Shown here piece by piece: positions 36,064 to 45,589 of a DNA stretch of 64,000 nucleotides; position 1 is the first letter of the stretch; the number at the start of each line of letters is the position of its first letter. Source of the stretch: Pomphorhynchus laevis (lineage: Eukaryota > Acanthocephala > Palaeacanthocephala > Echinorhynchida > Pomphorhynchidae); contig WNNJ02002269.1 of assembly GCA_012934845.2 (NCBI GenBank), forward strand, positions 1 through 64,000, given 5' to 3'. A model generated the notes under the pieces. The model had not been told where the DNA came from. It worked only from the letters and a program-made list of their open reading frames with translations, and searched no databases. The position numbers were made by a program, and so were the translations under genes.

Positions 36064-36070
36064 TATAAAA
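36064..36070 (+). promoter_or_regulatory. Candidate TATA box after the tandem pair
   Basis: CTATAAAAG occurs directly after the 136-bp repeats and about 380 bp upstream of the Penelope-like RT on the same strand. The repeat-plus-TATA layout resembles a retroelement promoter. No start site can be shown from sequence. Confidence 0.35.
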
Positions 36071-36443
36071 GAACTATCCCTTCAGCTGATGCAAGCCGAC
36101 CAATTATTTAGCCGTTGATCGACGAATGTCGGACATACGTTGACTGGGCCGCTTCACGAAGAGGCTAATTGGCAATAGGTGCCAGTTTAATACGGCCCTT
36201 TATAAAAATAATATATCTATTTTTATAAACACCTGGCGAAATTACTTGTACACTCCCTAGTGCTAATAAGATGCGTACAGGCTAAAAATCGAAATTTTTT
36301 CATTCTAAAAGAATGGAAAAACAGAGAAAATGATATTAAAGATGATAAGATGAACACTATTATCTTGATAAATCTAGATAACATCGATTTGAAAAGAACA
36401 AAAATAAATAAACAAAAAATAATTGATAATAAATAATTATTAA

Positions 36444-37442
36444 TTAATAATTATTAAAGTAATTAAAGCACATTTTAAAAAATATTGCAAGGTAATCGAA
36501 ATTAATACTGGTATAAAACACTATTTCAGTATTAATTCTACAAAAGAATTTTTAGAACAGACAAAAGGAATAAATTTTCAAAATATAAATACATACGATT
36601 TTAGTACGCTTTATACAAATCTAGATTTAGTAGATATTAAAGAAGCGTTAGTAAAATTAATTAATCTTATATTCGGAAAAAGATATACATATATATGTTA
36701 TAATAATTATAACGCCTATCTAACAAAAATTAAACCATCAAATAAATATAAATATATGGATAAAATTGAATTAATAGAATCCTTAAATATTTTGATAAAT
36801 CAAAATTATTCAAAAGTAGGGACATCTGTATTTAGACAAGTAAAAGGTGTTCCAATGGGTGGTAATAGTAGCCCAATTATAGCTGACTTGTTTTTAAGCT
36901 TTATAGAATATGAATTTGTTCATAACTGTGTAAAAACTAAATCTAAACAATATAAATATATGAAATATATGTTTCGATACATTGATGATATATGTGTATT
37001 TAATTCTAATAATTTTTATTCAATTAGTGAGCACATTTATCCAGAAAGCCTTATTCTTAACAAAACCAATATTAATGATAAAGAAGGTGTATATCTAGAT
37101 ATGAACATTAAATTAACATTAACTAAAACTACTATTAATTTATATCGTAAAGATGACATATTTAAATTTACAAGAAACATATTTTTGCATGAGCATTCAT
37201 GCATACCATATAATATAAAATATAATACATTAAATAATGAAATTTTAAGAATTGCAACAATATGTAATGATATTGGCTTTCTTCAAAATCATTTAAATAA
37301 TTTAATAGATACATATTTTAAACTAGGTTACTATAAAAATAACATCAAGCAGAAAATAGTAAAATATATAAATCAACACAATAATATAAAGAATAAATTT
37401 AAACTCTTAAGTGGCAAATTTTTATGGATGGATAATAAATAA
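36444..37442 (+). mobile_element. Penelope-like reverse transcriptase, copy 1
   Basis: About 332 codons are open without a stop. RT blocks: NTYDFSTLYTNLDLVDIKEA (motif A), FRQVKGVPMGGNSSPIIADL (motif B), then MFRYIDDICVFN (motif C, YIDD), followed by YLDMNIKLTLTK and FLHEHSCIPYNIKYN. The wording matches the Penelope-like RT type common in invertebrates (DFSTLYT, GIPMG, RYIDD). The N-terminal part is missing and no GIY-YIG endonuclease follows; the frame ends FLWMDNK. It is 3' to a TATA-bearing repeat and immediately 5' to a highly structured segment. Copy 2 at 45590-46685 is nearly identical. Confidence 0.85.
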
Positions 37443-37450
37443 TATACTTT

Positions 37451-37601
37451 GTATTAGAATAAGATACTAGATAGTTTTATCAGAGGAAATACATCATTAG
37501 CATGTATTTGGCCCCGCTGCTATGTTGGGTAGAGGAGTTAGGGGCCGAAACCTGATAGCATAGCAGTTCCTCCTGATGACCTCTAATTCTTATTCTGATA
37601 C
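37451..37601 (+). ncRNA. Structured RNA element with an H-type pseudoknot after the RT
   Basis: Nested stems enclose a pseudoknot. Outer stem: 37451-37464 with 37588-37601 (14 pairs, one G-U). Next: AGAGG 37482-37486 with CCTCT 37580-37584, and CATCA 37492-37496 with TGATG 37574-37578. Inside, GGCCCC (37510-37515) pairs with GGGGCC (37541-37546), while CTGCTATG (37517-37524) pairs with CATAGCAG (37559-37566), giving a crossing topology. It begins 9 bases after the RT stop codon. The structure is visible in sequence; any function (RT recognition, ribozyme) is inferred. Confidence 0.6.
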
Positions 37602-37602
37602 A

Positions 37603-38330
37603 ACGTCTGTTATTTATTAGTCAATTCATAAAAATGACGTTTATTTTAAATTTTATTTTTTATTTTTTATTTTTTAACTTGATTTAAATTATAGAAAATC
37701 TAAAAACAATTATTAATTTTATTATTTAATTATTAAATTTTGATTTAGCATTATTATGTTTTGTTTATTTTATAATTATATTAAATACGTAGACTCCGTT
37801 AGCTGATTTAATTATTAACCATTAATATAAATTGCTAATGAATGTTAAATAATAATTAACAATTGTTGATGATTATTATTAATTATTAATTGACAATAAT
37901 TGTCAATTATTGGCTATTGTTGGTTAATAAACAATGAAGAAAATCAGTGTTTTCATTTTCACCATGATCCTTTATAAATAATGGCACATGATAATATAAC
38001 TGCGCATTTAAACATAGTGATGTATAAATAATTGATTAAAATAGTTGATTATTGAAATACTTAAGAGTTAAATACGCAATTGTATAAATAGTATTTTATA
38101 AATAATTGATTAAAATAGTTGATTATTGAAATACTTAAGAGTTTAAATATAAATAGTTCAAATATCTGATTTAAACACAATTTAATTTAGTTGATTTAGT
38201 TATATGTGGACTGAATAAGTTATTTTTCTTCATAAATAAAATTATTAATATTATAATGTATTCATTAATTATTATATGTCATTGTCTTTATTTATGCAAT
38301 TATGAGAAAAAATATTGCTTTAATCTAAAA
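37603..38330. repeat. A+T-rich 3' flank with Penelope tag and a 75-bp tandem duplication
   Basis: AAATACGTAGACTCCGTTAG at 37785-37804 is the tag shared with 46786 and 19777. A 48-bp block containing AGTTGATTATTGAAATAC is repeated at 38022-38069 and 38097-38144. No gene is seen. Confidence 0.65.
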
Positions 38331-38339
38331 ATCTGTTCA

Positions 38340-39500
38340 TTATGTCCATCCGAGATAAAGGCGATCTTGATATAAATTTTCAAGAGAATACGTGTAGAAG
38401 TGAGTCACATTTCTCCTAACACAGAATACATGTACAAAGGCTTGATATTTTATGTAGCGTAATGCGTATCAAACCAAAATTTACGGTGATATCAATGTAT
38501 GGATGTTTTCATAATCAGCGGTCACTTTGTTATTATAGGATATATCCAGTACTATTGAGTATATACGGGAGTAAGATCTAATTTTGGATCAAGACGAGAT
38601 ACCTTCGCGTTAAATGTTGTAATATTGCAAAAAGTAGGTTTGCTCGAAATTCAACGCTCCGCATAAATAATGAGATCACGTTTTAATGTTGCCAAGAAAA
38701 CTATTTGAGTCGAAGAGCACCATGAAGGCACACCAACAATTATCTTCAAGAAGACCCGAAAGTATTTATCTATTTGACGAAAGTTGAATGATGCAAAGTC
38801 AGACTATAATACTGGTGAAGAGTATTGAATAACCGGAGCATCATTACCTTGAAATAATGGAGAGCACAATTAAATGTTAATGAACCAAGATTTCTGCCAC
38901 ATTAGGTCGATATTGCGACTTCGCAGATTTACGATCTAGGTTTTTTCTAAACGATCACCTGGAAACAAGTGAAACCTCTAGATTTCAATACTTAGTGTTG
39001 AACGCCAAGTTTTCCGTTTGATTATTAAGATGTTCATAGTGACGGAAGGGTTCACATAGCCGAAATTTTATAACGTTTGAATTATTAATGTTAACATTGA
39101 TCTGATTATAGACAAAAGTTGGATGGGGCTTTTAAAGATTTTTGAGTCGAAAATAGTGATTTTGACATAATCATAAAATAGTCCGCTTAAAGTACGCATT
39201 TTATACCCTGTACCGATCAACCAAGATCATCAGGGTTGATCATGAACAAAAAATTAAAACAACAAATGGATTGAGAGATCGCTCTGCAAAAATCTTGATT
39301 AGCCACCACGAATGATGCTGTGAACTCAAGGCCGTCAAATATTTTAATTTAGTTTGGCTGCTGCACTGCATGAAGCAATATTTAGTAAAAGCCTGCAAAC
39401 CAGTTAACACCAACTTTGGCATTAAGATTTTCAAATAGATCACGATTACCTAAATCAAACGCTGCTTAAAATTGCGTACAGTAAAATGATCCTTAGAAAG
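38340..39500 (-). mobile_element. Strongly decayed LINE RT remnant
   Basis: On the minus strand AAFDLGNRDLFENL and GVNWFAGFY resemble RT motif A and the following helix. Downstream pieces such as FNFRQIDKYFRVFLKIIVG resemble the thumb region. There are many breaks, and the assignment is weak. Confidence 0.4.
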
Positions 39501-39632
39501 TAGTCCTTAATCTTGATATGGGTAAGTAGCTTATATGGATGATTAAGGATCGCAATTCCATTATAGGAATCAATTGAATTAAACTCACCTTCTATTTTAG
39601 TTGAGAATTTTTTCGCCAAGAGATTTGATTTT

Positions 39633-39800
39633 AATAATTATTGGAGCTGGATCAAGGAAAAGAGGATTTTTTTTGATATTTCGCTAACTTTTGTTAGCAT
39701 CTTCAGATAATTACTTAAGTAATTTTCTGAATATGCTAACAGAAGTTAGCAAAATATCAAATAAAATCTTCTTTTCTTTGATCCAGCTCCAATAATTATT
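39633..39800. repeat. 168-bp palindromic (fold-back) element
   Basis: Two arms of about 80 bp, imperfectly inverted around 39716-39717, run from AATAATTATTGGAGCTGG to its exact inverse. Each arm contains a small hairpin: GCTAAC-TTTT-GTTAGC and GCTAAC-AGAA-GTTAGC. Read outward on each strand these give CUGAAGA-UGCUAAC...GUUAGC-GAAA-UAUC or a decayed form, a hammerhead-like layout. A single-arm relative lies at 44478-44525. Confidence 0.8.
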
Positions 39801-40019
39801 TATCAATAATGGATCATTATCAACCATTTAAAAATATTTGATTTTGTTTTCACGTCAAGAGATTCTAAACTTCTTGAGCATCTTGTGTTATATCAAGTCG
39901 ATACACATCTTGTTTTCTTAAATTTGTACCCTTTTTCACTATGCATTCCGTTGTAATCGAGTTTTACTGAACTCGTTTGTTAAAACGTTTTCAATGATCT
40001 ACTTCAAGCCGCAATATGA

Positions 40020-40546
40020 AACATTGTAGTGCCATAATGTCTCTTGACCTGCCTTTTGCGTTTGAAATTGTCGATCATTCAATCATACTCTCTCGCCTTC
40101 GTCACGATCATCAGTTCCTACTGTAGCCTGATTCACATTTTATCTTTCCAAACACACTTTTTGTGCTCACTCAAGCTCCTCTTCATATATCTCTTCTTCC
40201 ATCTCGCATGGTGTTCCACAAGGCTTCGTTTTGTGTCCTCATTGTTTCTCCCTTCTTCTCGGCGACTTATCTTATATAACTCGTGACTATAACTTTTATC
40301 TGATGCAGCATGTTATAGATATCCTTTTCTACACTCACGCGCATCATATCTGTATCCACGATTTCGCTACTTCTACTACAGATTGTCTTATGTCTATTTC
40401 CAACCATATTTCATGTCTTCGTCTAGCTCTTAATACTGAAAAGTCTAAAATCATGTGGATCATCCCTTATCACCTCGACATAACTTAATCTATTTTATCT
40501 GTTAATTCGATCATTCTCCCAATAGTTGACAATATGATTTTCTTGG
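40020..40546 (+). mobile_element. LINE remnant of the 4.5-6.4 kb family
   Basis: The segment at 40.3-40.48 kb (YTHAHHICIHDFATSTTDCL, then EKSKIMWIIP) matches the corresponding part of the LINE near 5.5-5.66 kb (YAHALAHRIHDIAISASNCL, RSKIMWILP). It is cut off by the LTR element that follows. Confidence 0.75.
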
Positions 40547-41236
40547 TGTCATATTCAAATAACAAATAGTAAACATTATTATCTCCTTGTTTGCTTAATA
40601 GATAGTTGAATAAAGCTAAGAAACTTATTTGCTTTATATCTACATTCAGCTCAACTTAGATTTTCACTTAAAGTATTAGGGAGCAAGGCGAATACAACTC
40701 AAATCGAACATTCTGATGGGACTATCACAATAGTTTCCGTTAAGCATCTAGCTCCTTATCCAAACGTCTAGACAGAATTAAGAATTCCATGCTGAGAGTA
40801 TCCATAACGAGGCGGATATAAATTACGAGTCTACAGGTCAACCTTCACAAAACTCTATCGAATGTGATGATCAAATCAATGTGTATGATGAAACTCATCA
40901 CGAGAAAAGTTTGACGCAGAGACCCTATGTTAGACATGATCTATAAGACCAACCAGAAACGACATTTCCATTAAACGACGAAATCTAGAGAAACATTTCA
41001 GAATCAATAGGCAAGCAACATAGCTATGAGAACCATACAAAATCTGGTCGTACAACTCGTCAGCCATCACGTCTTAACGATTACATTGTTGCTTGAAATA
41101 AAAAGCAGGGGTGAATGTCATATTCAAATAACAAATTGTAAACAGTATTATCTACTTGTATATTTGCTTAATAGACAGTTGAATAAAGCTAAGAAATATT
41201 TGCTTAATATCTACATACAGCTCACTTAGATTTTCA
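40547..41236 (+). mobile_element. Internally shrunken LTR retrotransposon fossil
   Basis: Two direct repeats of about 120 bp, 40547-40666 and 41116-41236, begin TGTCATATTCAAATAAC and end CTTAGATTTTCA. The roughly 450 bp between them retain only an integrase C-terminal piece (HSDGTITIVSVKHLAPYP) and a tail (SGRTTRQPSRLNDYIVA) resembling the tail of the 72-4026 element. It is Ty3-type by that resemblance. The LTRs differ at several sites, so it is older than the first element, and it is broken by a large internal loss. It is inserted next to a LINE remnant. Confidence 0.78.
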
Positions 41237-41994
41237 CTTAATGTTTTTTTAAAAAAGACAATTGGTAAACATATTAAGAACATAAAACGCTAGTTTTTCT
41301 CCCTTGCTCGTTAAAATATCGCCGATAAATTTAAAATTTTGATTTCAAATGTGCTTCAGTATATGATTCAAAATCGTTTAATATATTTTTATTTAAAGTT
41401 ATTTAAAAATTTGATTAACTGAATACTATTTAAAAAATACGAAATTGAAAATAAAATATTTCCAAATATTTATTTTTTATTTATATTTTTTTAATATTAA
41501 AATTAAATTAAAATTTTAACTTACTTTTTAAATAATAATCAACGAATAATTACTAAACAAGGCAAAATTTACGGCTATAATCTTTTGTTTTAACCTGAAT
41601 TTACATTAACTGGAAAGATTTAGGACACCTTAAATATGATTCACTTACATAACTATATGGTGTTTCAGAGTCAATGTAACCATTTTGTGCATTAAATTTT
41701 TTTTAAATCATCGCTTACTTATTCAGAAAATATATATTAAAATCATTAAATTTACAGTTTAGAACATAACGTTGCTAAACGAAAGGTAAAATAATATCGA
41801 TTGCGAAATTATGAAATATGAACAATTCAACTGTTGTTTTTAATTGTAAAGTTTAAGAGATCTTATAAAAATTAAGATGAGGGGAAACTCATGTAAAACG
41901 AGGTTACTATAAATCAAATAACAATACGCTTGTGTTAAAATATAATAGTATCGATTTTGAAGGAGTTGAGACTACTCAAATCCTTAAGATTAAT
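41237..41994. other. A+T-rich DNA, no gene seen
   Basis: No coding pattern, RNA gene or clear repeat is recognised. Confidence 0.5.
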
Positions 41995-43785
41995 TTAAAC
42001 TAAATCATTCGGAATCCGTCCCATAGTTATTGGCTGCAGCATCGAAGTCGCCGTTCATCCTGCCCGCTACAACTTGATGTTGCGTCCGGGGTATCATCTA
42101 GTCAAACTCGATTTTGCCAACGCCTTTAACTCGGTTAATCGAAATTGTGTTTTGGACGCCGTGCAACTTTACATTCCTGAGATCCTTCCTTTCGTAGCTT
42201 TATGCTACGATAGTGATACACACCTTCTCTGTGGTGAAAACAGCATTTGGTAGCGAAACGGTGTTAAACAGGGCGACCCGATCGGTCCACGAAAATGACC
42301 TTTAAATTGCGAACTTAACATTTGGTATCTCGACGACCGAATGCTCGGAGGTGTTGTTCAATCTCCTCTCAAAGACATCAAGTCTGTCAGAGAGTTTTTG
42401 AGCGATCTTGGTCTGCAGCTCAACGAACCGAAATGCGAGATAATTATCGATGGCCCCTGTTCGCAACATCTACTCGATTCTTTACCTACCGCCGTTATTT
42501 CGCCTTTAGGCTCATACAACGTAATGGGCTCGCCATTAGATCTATGTCAGCAGACCGTGAATGCACTCGTCGCAGCAATTGATTAATTACGTTTGGTCAG
42601 ATCCAGACTTGTCCAACTCCGCAGTCAAGATGCGTTTTCTATTTTGCGTCATAGTTCTGGACTACCCAAAATCCAGCACCTTCTACGTACAGCGGCTTGT
42701 TTCCTCCACAGAGACCTACTACAACAATGTGAAAATATGACGTGAGTCCGATGTGAAAGCGGCGCCAGACGACTCTTCCGATCAAATGGGGGGGTGTTGT
42801 GAGGTCAAAGGAGGTAGCTATCCCAGCTTTTGTCTCATCGATTTGTGCCGCTCACGATAAAGTGAAGGCCCTCCTCCGTTGTTGGTCGACGAGATTGTCG
42901 GTGATCTCGTCGACCAACCTTGGTTATCAACTTTTCTTTCTGCCACGGCCATTCGCTTATGGGAGTACTGCTTCTCAGAGGAAGCTCAAGTGGACCAAAG
43001 CCTTCAATCACACTGGACCATTCCATATTTTGCGTCGCAGCACACAGCTCTTTTACAAAGTGCGGAAGATGACCTTGATCGTGCTAGATTACTGCCACTC
43101 CACAACGAGTTTTCAGGATCTTTTCTTGAAGCTATTCCTTCCAAATCTTTCAGTACAAGACCGGATGATAAGTCTTTCGAGCTGGCGATCTCTATCCGTT
43201 TGGGTCAGCTTCACAATGCGGCTGTAAGATGTAATTGCGTGTCGAATTCTGAAATTCTCCACGCACTGATTGTCGACACGGCAGTTCGAGATTTTTGCGT
43301 CACACCGCAGTCAACCACCTGCTTAAGTCCGCCCTGATATCTACCGAATACCCCTGCAGGCTGGAACCCATCGGATTATCTCGATCAGACAGTAAATGCC
43401 CTGATGAAACTACATTAGTCTCGCGAACCAACAGTAAGCGCCTGGTATGGGACTTGACATGCCCAAATACTCTGGATCCAAGCTGGCACGCACATACTTT
43501 ACAGGATCCAGGCACCATTGCAAGCATTGCGAAGGAGCGCAAACGAGCAAAATACGCATGCTTGGACCCATCTACGATAATGTTTCAACCAATGGCATTC
43601 GACACCCTGGGTTGCCATGACCTAGTAACAGTTAAATTTCTCTATGACTTGGGACGACGCCTCTCGATAGCAACAGGAGATTTCAGAGCTGGCCGATATT
43701 TGACTCAGATAATAGACATCGCTGTTCAGCTTCGGAACGCGACATGCTTGTTGATTTTAGATTTTGTTGATTTACAATAATTAAC
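41995..43785 (+). mobile_element. Decayed RT plus restriction-like endonuclease retroelement
   Basis: RT motif A reads LVKLDFANAFNSVNRN, motif B NGVKQGDPIGP, then a motif C region WYLDDRMLGG followed by LGLQLNEPKCEII. The C-terminal block (43.3-43.78 kb) reads CRLEPIGLSRSDSKCPDETT, LVWDLTCPNTLDPSW and ERKRAKYACL, the PD...D endonuclease-like end of a family abundant in aquatic invertebrates. Stops and frameshifts split it into at least four frames, so it is dead. It is related to, but distinct from, the open element at the right edge of the window. Confidence 0.85.
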
Positions 43786-43796
43786 AAAACATTTTG

Positions 43797-44440
43797 TTGA
43801 GATATTTCCGGACCTCTTCGACTAACTTGTATTTTAGCTGGCTACATAATAGCTTCAGCTATCAGGTCGCATTACGACAGAAAGCATGCTGTCCAGACAA
43901 CTCCACAGAGCGGGACTCATCAGTGGACGTCTCTGTATCATCGTTGTTTCGTCCCTCAGCATGCACTATATTGACGATACACATGGTGGTCCTCCATCAG
44001 ATTGAAATGAGTCATAGTCTGTGGAGTTGTCTGGACAGCATGCTTTCTGTCGTAATGCGACCGGATAGCTGAAGCTATTATGTAGCCAGCTAAAATACAA
44101 GTTAGTCGAAGAGGTCCGGAAATATCTCAACAAAATGAAATTCAACCGACTACCAACAAGACGATTTCAATGACTCATTTCAATCTGATGGAGGACTATC
44201 CATGTGTATCGTCAATATAGTGCATGCTGAGGGACGAAACAACGATGATACAGAGACGTCCACTGATGAGTCCCGCTCTGTGGAGTTGTCTGGACAGCAT
44301 GCTTTCTGTCGTAATGCGACCTGATAGCTGAAGCTATTATGTAGCCAGCTAAAATACAAGTTAGTCGAAGAGGTCCGGAAATATCTCAACAAAATGAAAT
44401 TCAACCGACTATCAACAAGACGATTTCAATGACTCATTAA
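43797..44440. repeat. Rearranged dispersed repeat: inverted plus direct copies
   Basis: A unit of about 265 bp is complete at 44171-44435 on the plus strand. It is preceded by its own 3' half in direct orientation (44013-44170) and by most of it in inverse orientation (43797-44012). Shared blocks include GTAGCCAGCTAAAATACAAG and GGACAGCATGCTTTCTGTCG. A fragment lies at 19217-19300. No coding role is seen. The unit contains hammerhead-like words in permuted order (see findings). Confidence 0.85.
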
Positions 44441-44477
44441 CAAAACATTAATGTTTTGCTTCTTTCTCTGGCGATGC

Positions 44478-44525
44478 TAGCAGCAGCTAGCGAAATATAA
44501 AAATAAAAGTCCTCCTCTTCAATCC
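44478..44525 (+). repeat. Single-arm relative of the 39.7-kb palindrome
   Basis: A GCTAGC-AGCA-GCTAGC hairpin is followed by GAAATAT and a pyrimidine-rich stretch ending ATCCAGC, aligned with 39728-39788. It abuts the first hammerhead of the dimer. Confidence 0.65.
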
Positions 44526-44533
44526 AGCAATGG

Positions 44534-44590
44534 GAGGGAACTGGCAATGATGAGTCATAGTGATGACGAAACGGCATTCGTCATTCTTTC
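44534..44590 (+). ncRNA. Hammerhead ribozyme, dimer copy 1 (core change)
   Basis: AUGAUGAG, stem II GUCAU-AGUG-AUGAC, GAAA, stem III ACG-GCAUU-CGU, C. The first core base is A instead of the invariant C, so activity is doubtful. Distal stem I GAGGGAA (44534-44540) pairs with UUCUUUC (44584-44590). Confidence 0.72.
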
Positions 44591-44841
44591 GCGTCGGGCT
44601 TATATGATTACTAAAGTATTCACACGGAATGGTATCATCATTTGACATTAGAAGTAAGCCGATATTAAGATACCTTGCGCTGGTAATTTGCCAGTGATTG
44701 TGCTAATGATCCAATTTGGTGAAGTTATTGTAGTGCTAATTTAGCACTCTAGATGATGTTACTAGAGATTTTCTAGTACATCATGCACTTGATTCATTCG
44801 TTGATTGTCGTCTGCTAGTCCTCCTCTGCATCCAGCAGTGG

Positions 44842-44898
44842 GAGAGAACTGCTACTGATGAGTCATAGTGATGACGAAACGGCATTCGTCATTCTTTC
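44842..44898 (+). ncRNA. Hammerhead ribozyme, dimer copy 2
   Basis: Complete core: CUGAUGA at 44855, stem II GUCAU-AGUG-AUGAC, GAAA, stem III ACG-GCAUU-CGU, cleavage C at 44890. Distal stem I GAGAGAA (44842-44848) pairs with UUCUUUC (44892-44898), seven pairs including one G-U, separated from the core by a 6-nt/1-nt internal loop. Confidence 0.85.
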
Positions 44899-44939
44899 GC
44901 GTCGGGCTTATATGAATACTAAAATATAAAATAGTATTT

Positions 44940-45589
44940 TATTGATCTATTTTATTGATTTATTTTATTTATCTATTTTTTAATAAATAGTATTTTATTC
45001 TAATTATGGAAAATTGCCTTAAACGAGAACAGAAATATCGAACATAAATTCCTGCTGCATGCGGTCTTTCCTAGCACCAAATTTATAATTGCCAGTATTC
45101 TCCATTGAGACTATTGATTTAAAAATTTTCATCAAAATATGTTTTCACACAATATGGATTTACAATCATTAAATTCGACGATTCTTACCTTAAGTTCAAA
45201 TGCCAAAAGAACTTACCTATCACCATGTGGAAAATGTACAATTGTCAACGATTGTTCAATGCTATCATAAAATTCAACCAAATACGCAATTGTATAAATA
45301 GTATTATTTAATAAATAAATAGTATTTTATTCTAATTATGGAAAATTGGCTTGAACGAGAACATAAATATCGATATTTATTTCAATAAATCTTAATTAAT
45401 TAAGATTAATTTGAATTGATCGAAAAACGTATAATAATTGTTCGTTGAAGTGACAATATCACCTTTGAATGGTTGATACATTCAAAGCTTTAGTTAATAC
45501 TAAACAAAGCTGCTTTCAATTAAATTAACATTTACTAAAATATTATATATCACTATAATAACATATAATATTATATATAATAATATTTA
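44940..45589 (+). repeat. Leader of Penelope-like copy 2 with repeated segments
   Basis: A segment TAGTATTTTATTCTAATTAT followed by GGAAAATTG and an AGAACA..ATATCG block occurs at about 44990-45050 and again at 45310-45372. The word AATACGCAATTGTATAAATAG near 45285 also occurs at 38071. Low-complexity A+T DNA lies between. Confidence 0.55.

Larger units (their letters stand above)
44534..44898 (+). mobile_element. Retrozyme-like unit bounded by two hammerhead ribozymes
   Basis: Two hammerheads 308 bp apart flank one unit that is clearly homologous to the 304-bp array units at 16.3-17.1 kb in inverse orientation. Shared blocks include TTACTAGAGATTTTCTAG, AAGCCGATATTAAGA and GCGCTGG. A retrozyme needs exactly this: a unit between two self-cleaving sites yields a linear RNA that can be circularised. 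The Penelope-like RT copy 2 begins about 0.7 kb downstream on the same strand. Confidence 0.82.

Noticed and set aside
37547-37584. Hammerhead made of GAAAC and CTGATGA after the Penelope-like RT
   Set aside because: The words are present, but the flanking bases do not pair as stem II and no GUC-type cleavage site is placed correctly; the pseudoknot explains the segment better.
42799-43337. Overlapping open stretches of 142-152 codons as novel genes
   Set aside because: They align by position and wording with the middle of the decayed RT-endonuclease element.
43794-44404. Matching 74-92-codon open stretches on both strands as a conserved small protein
   Set aside because: They only reflect the inverted copies of the dispersed repeat; the frame has no coding signature.
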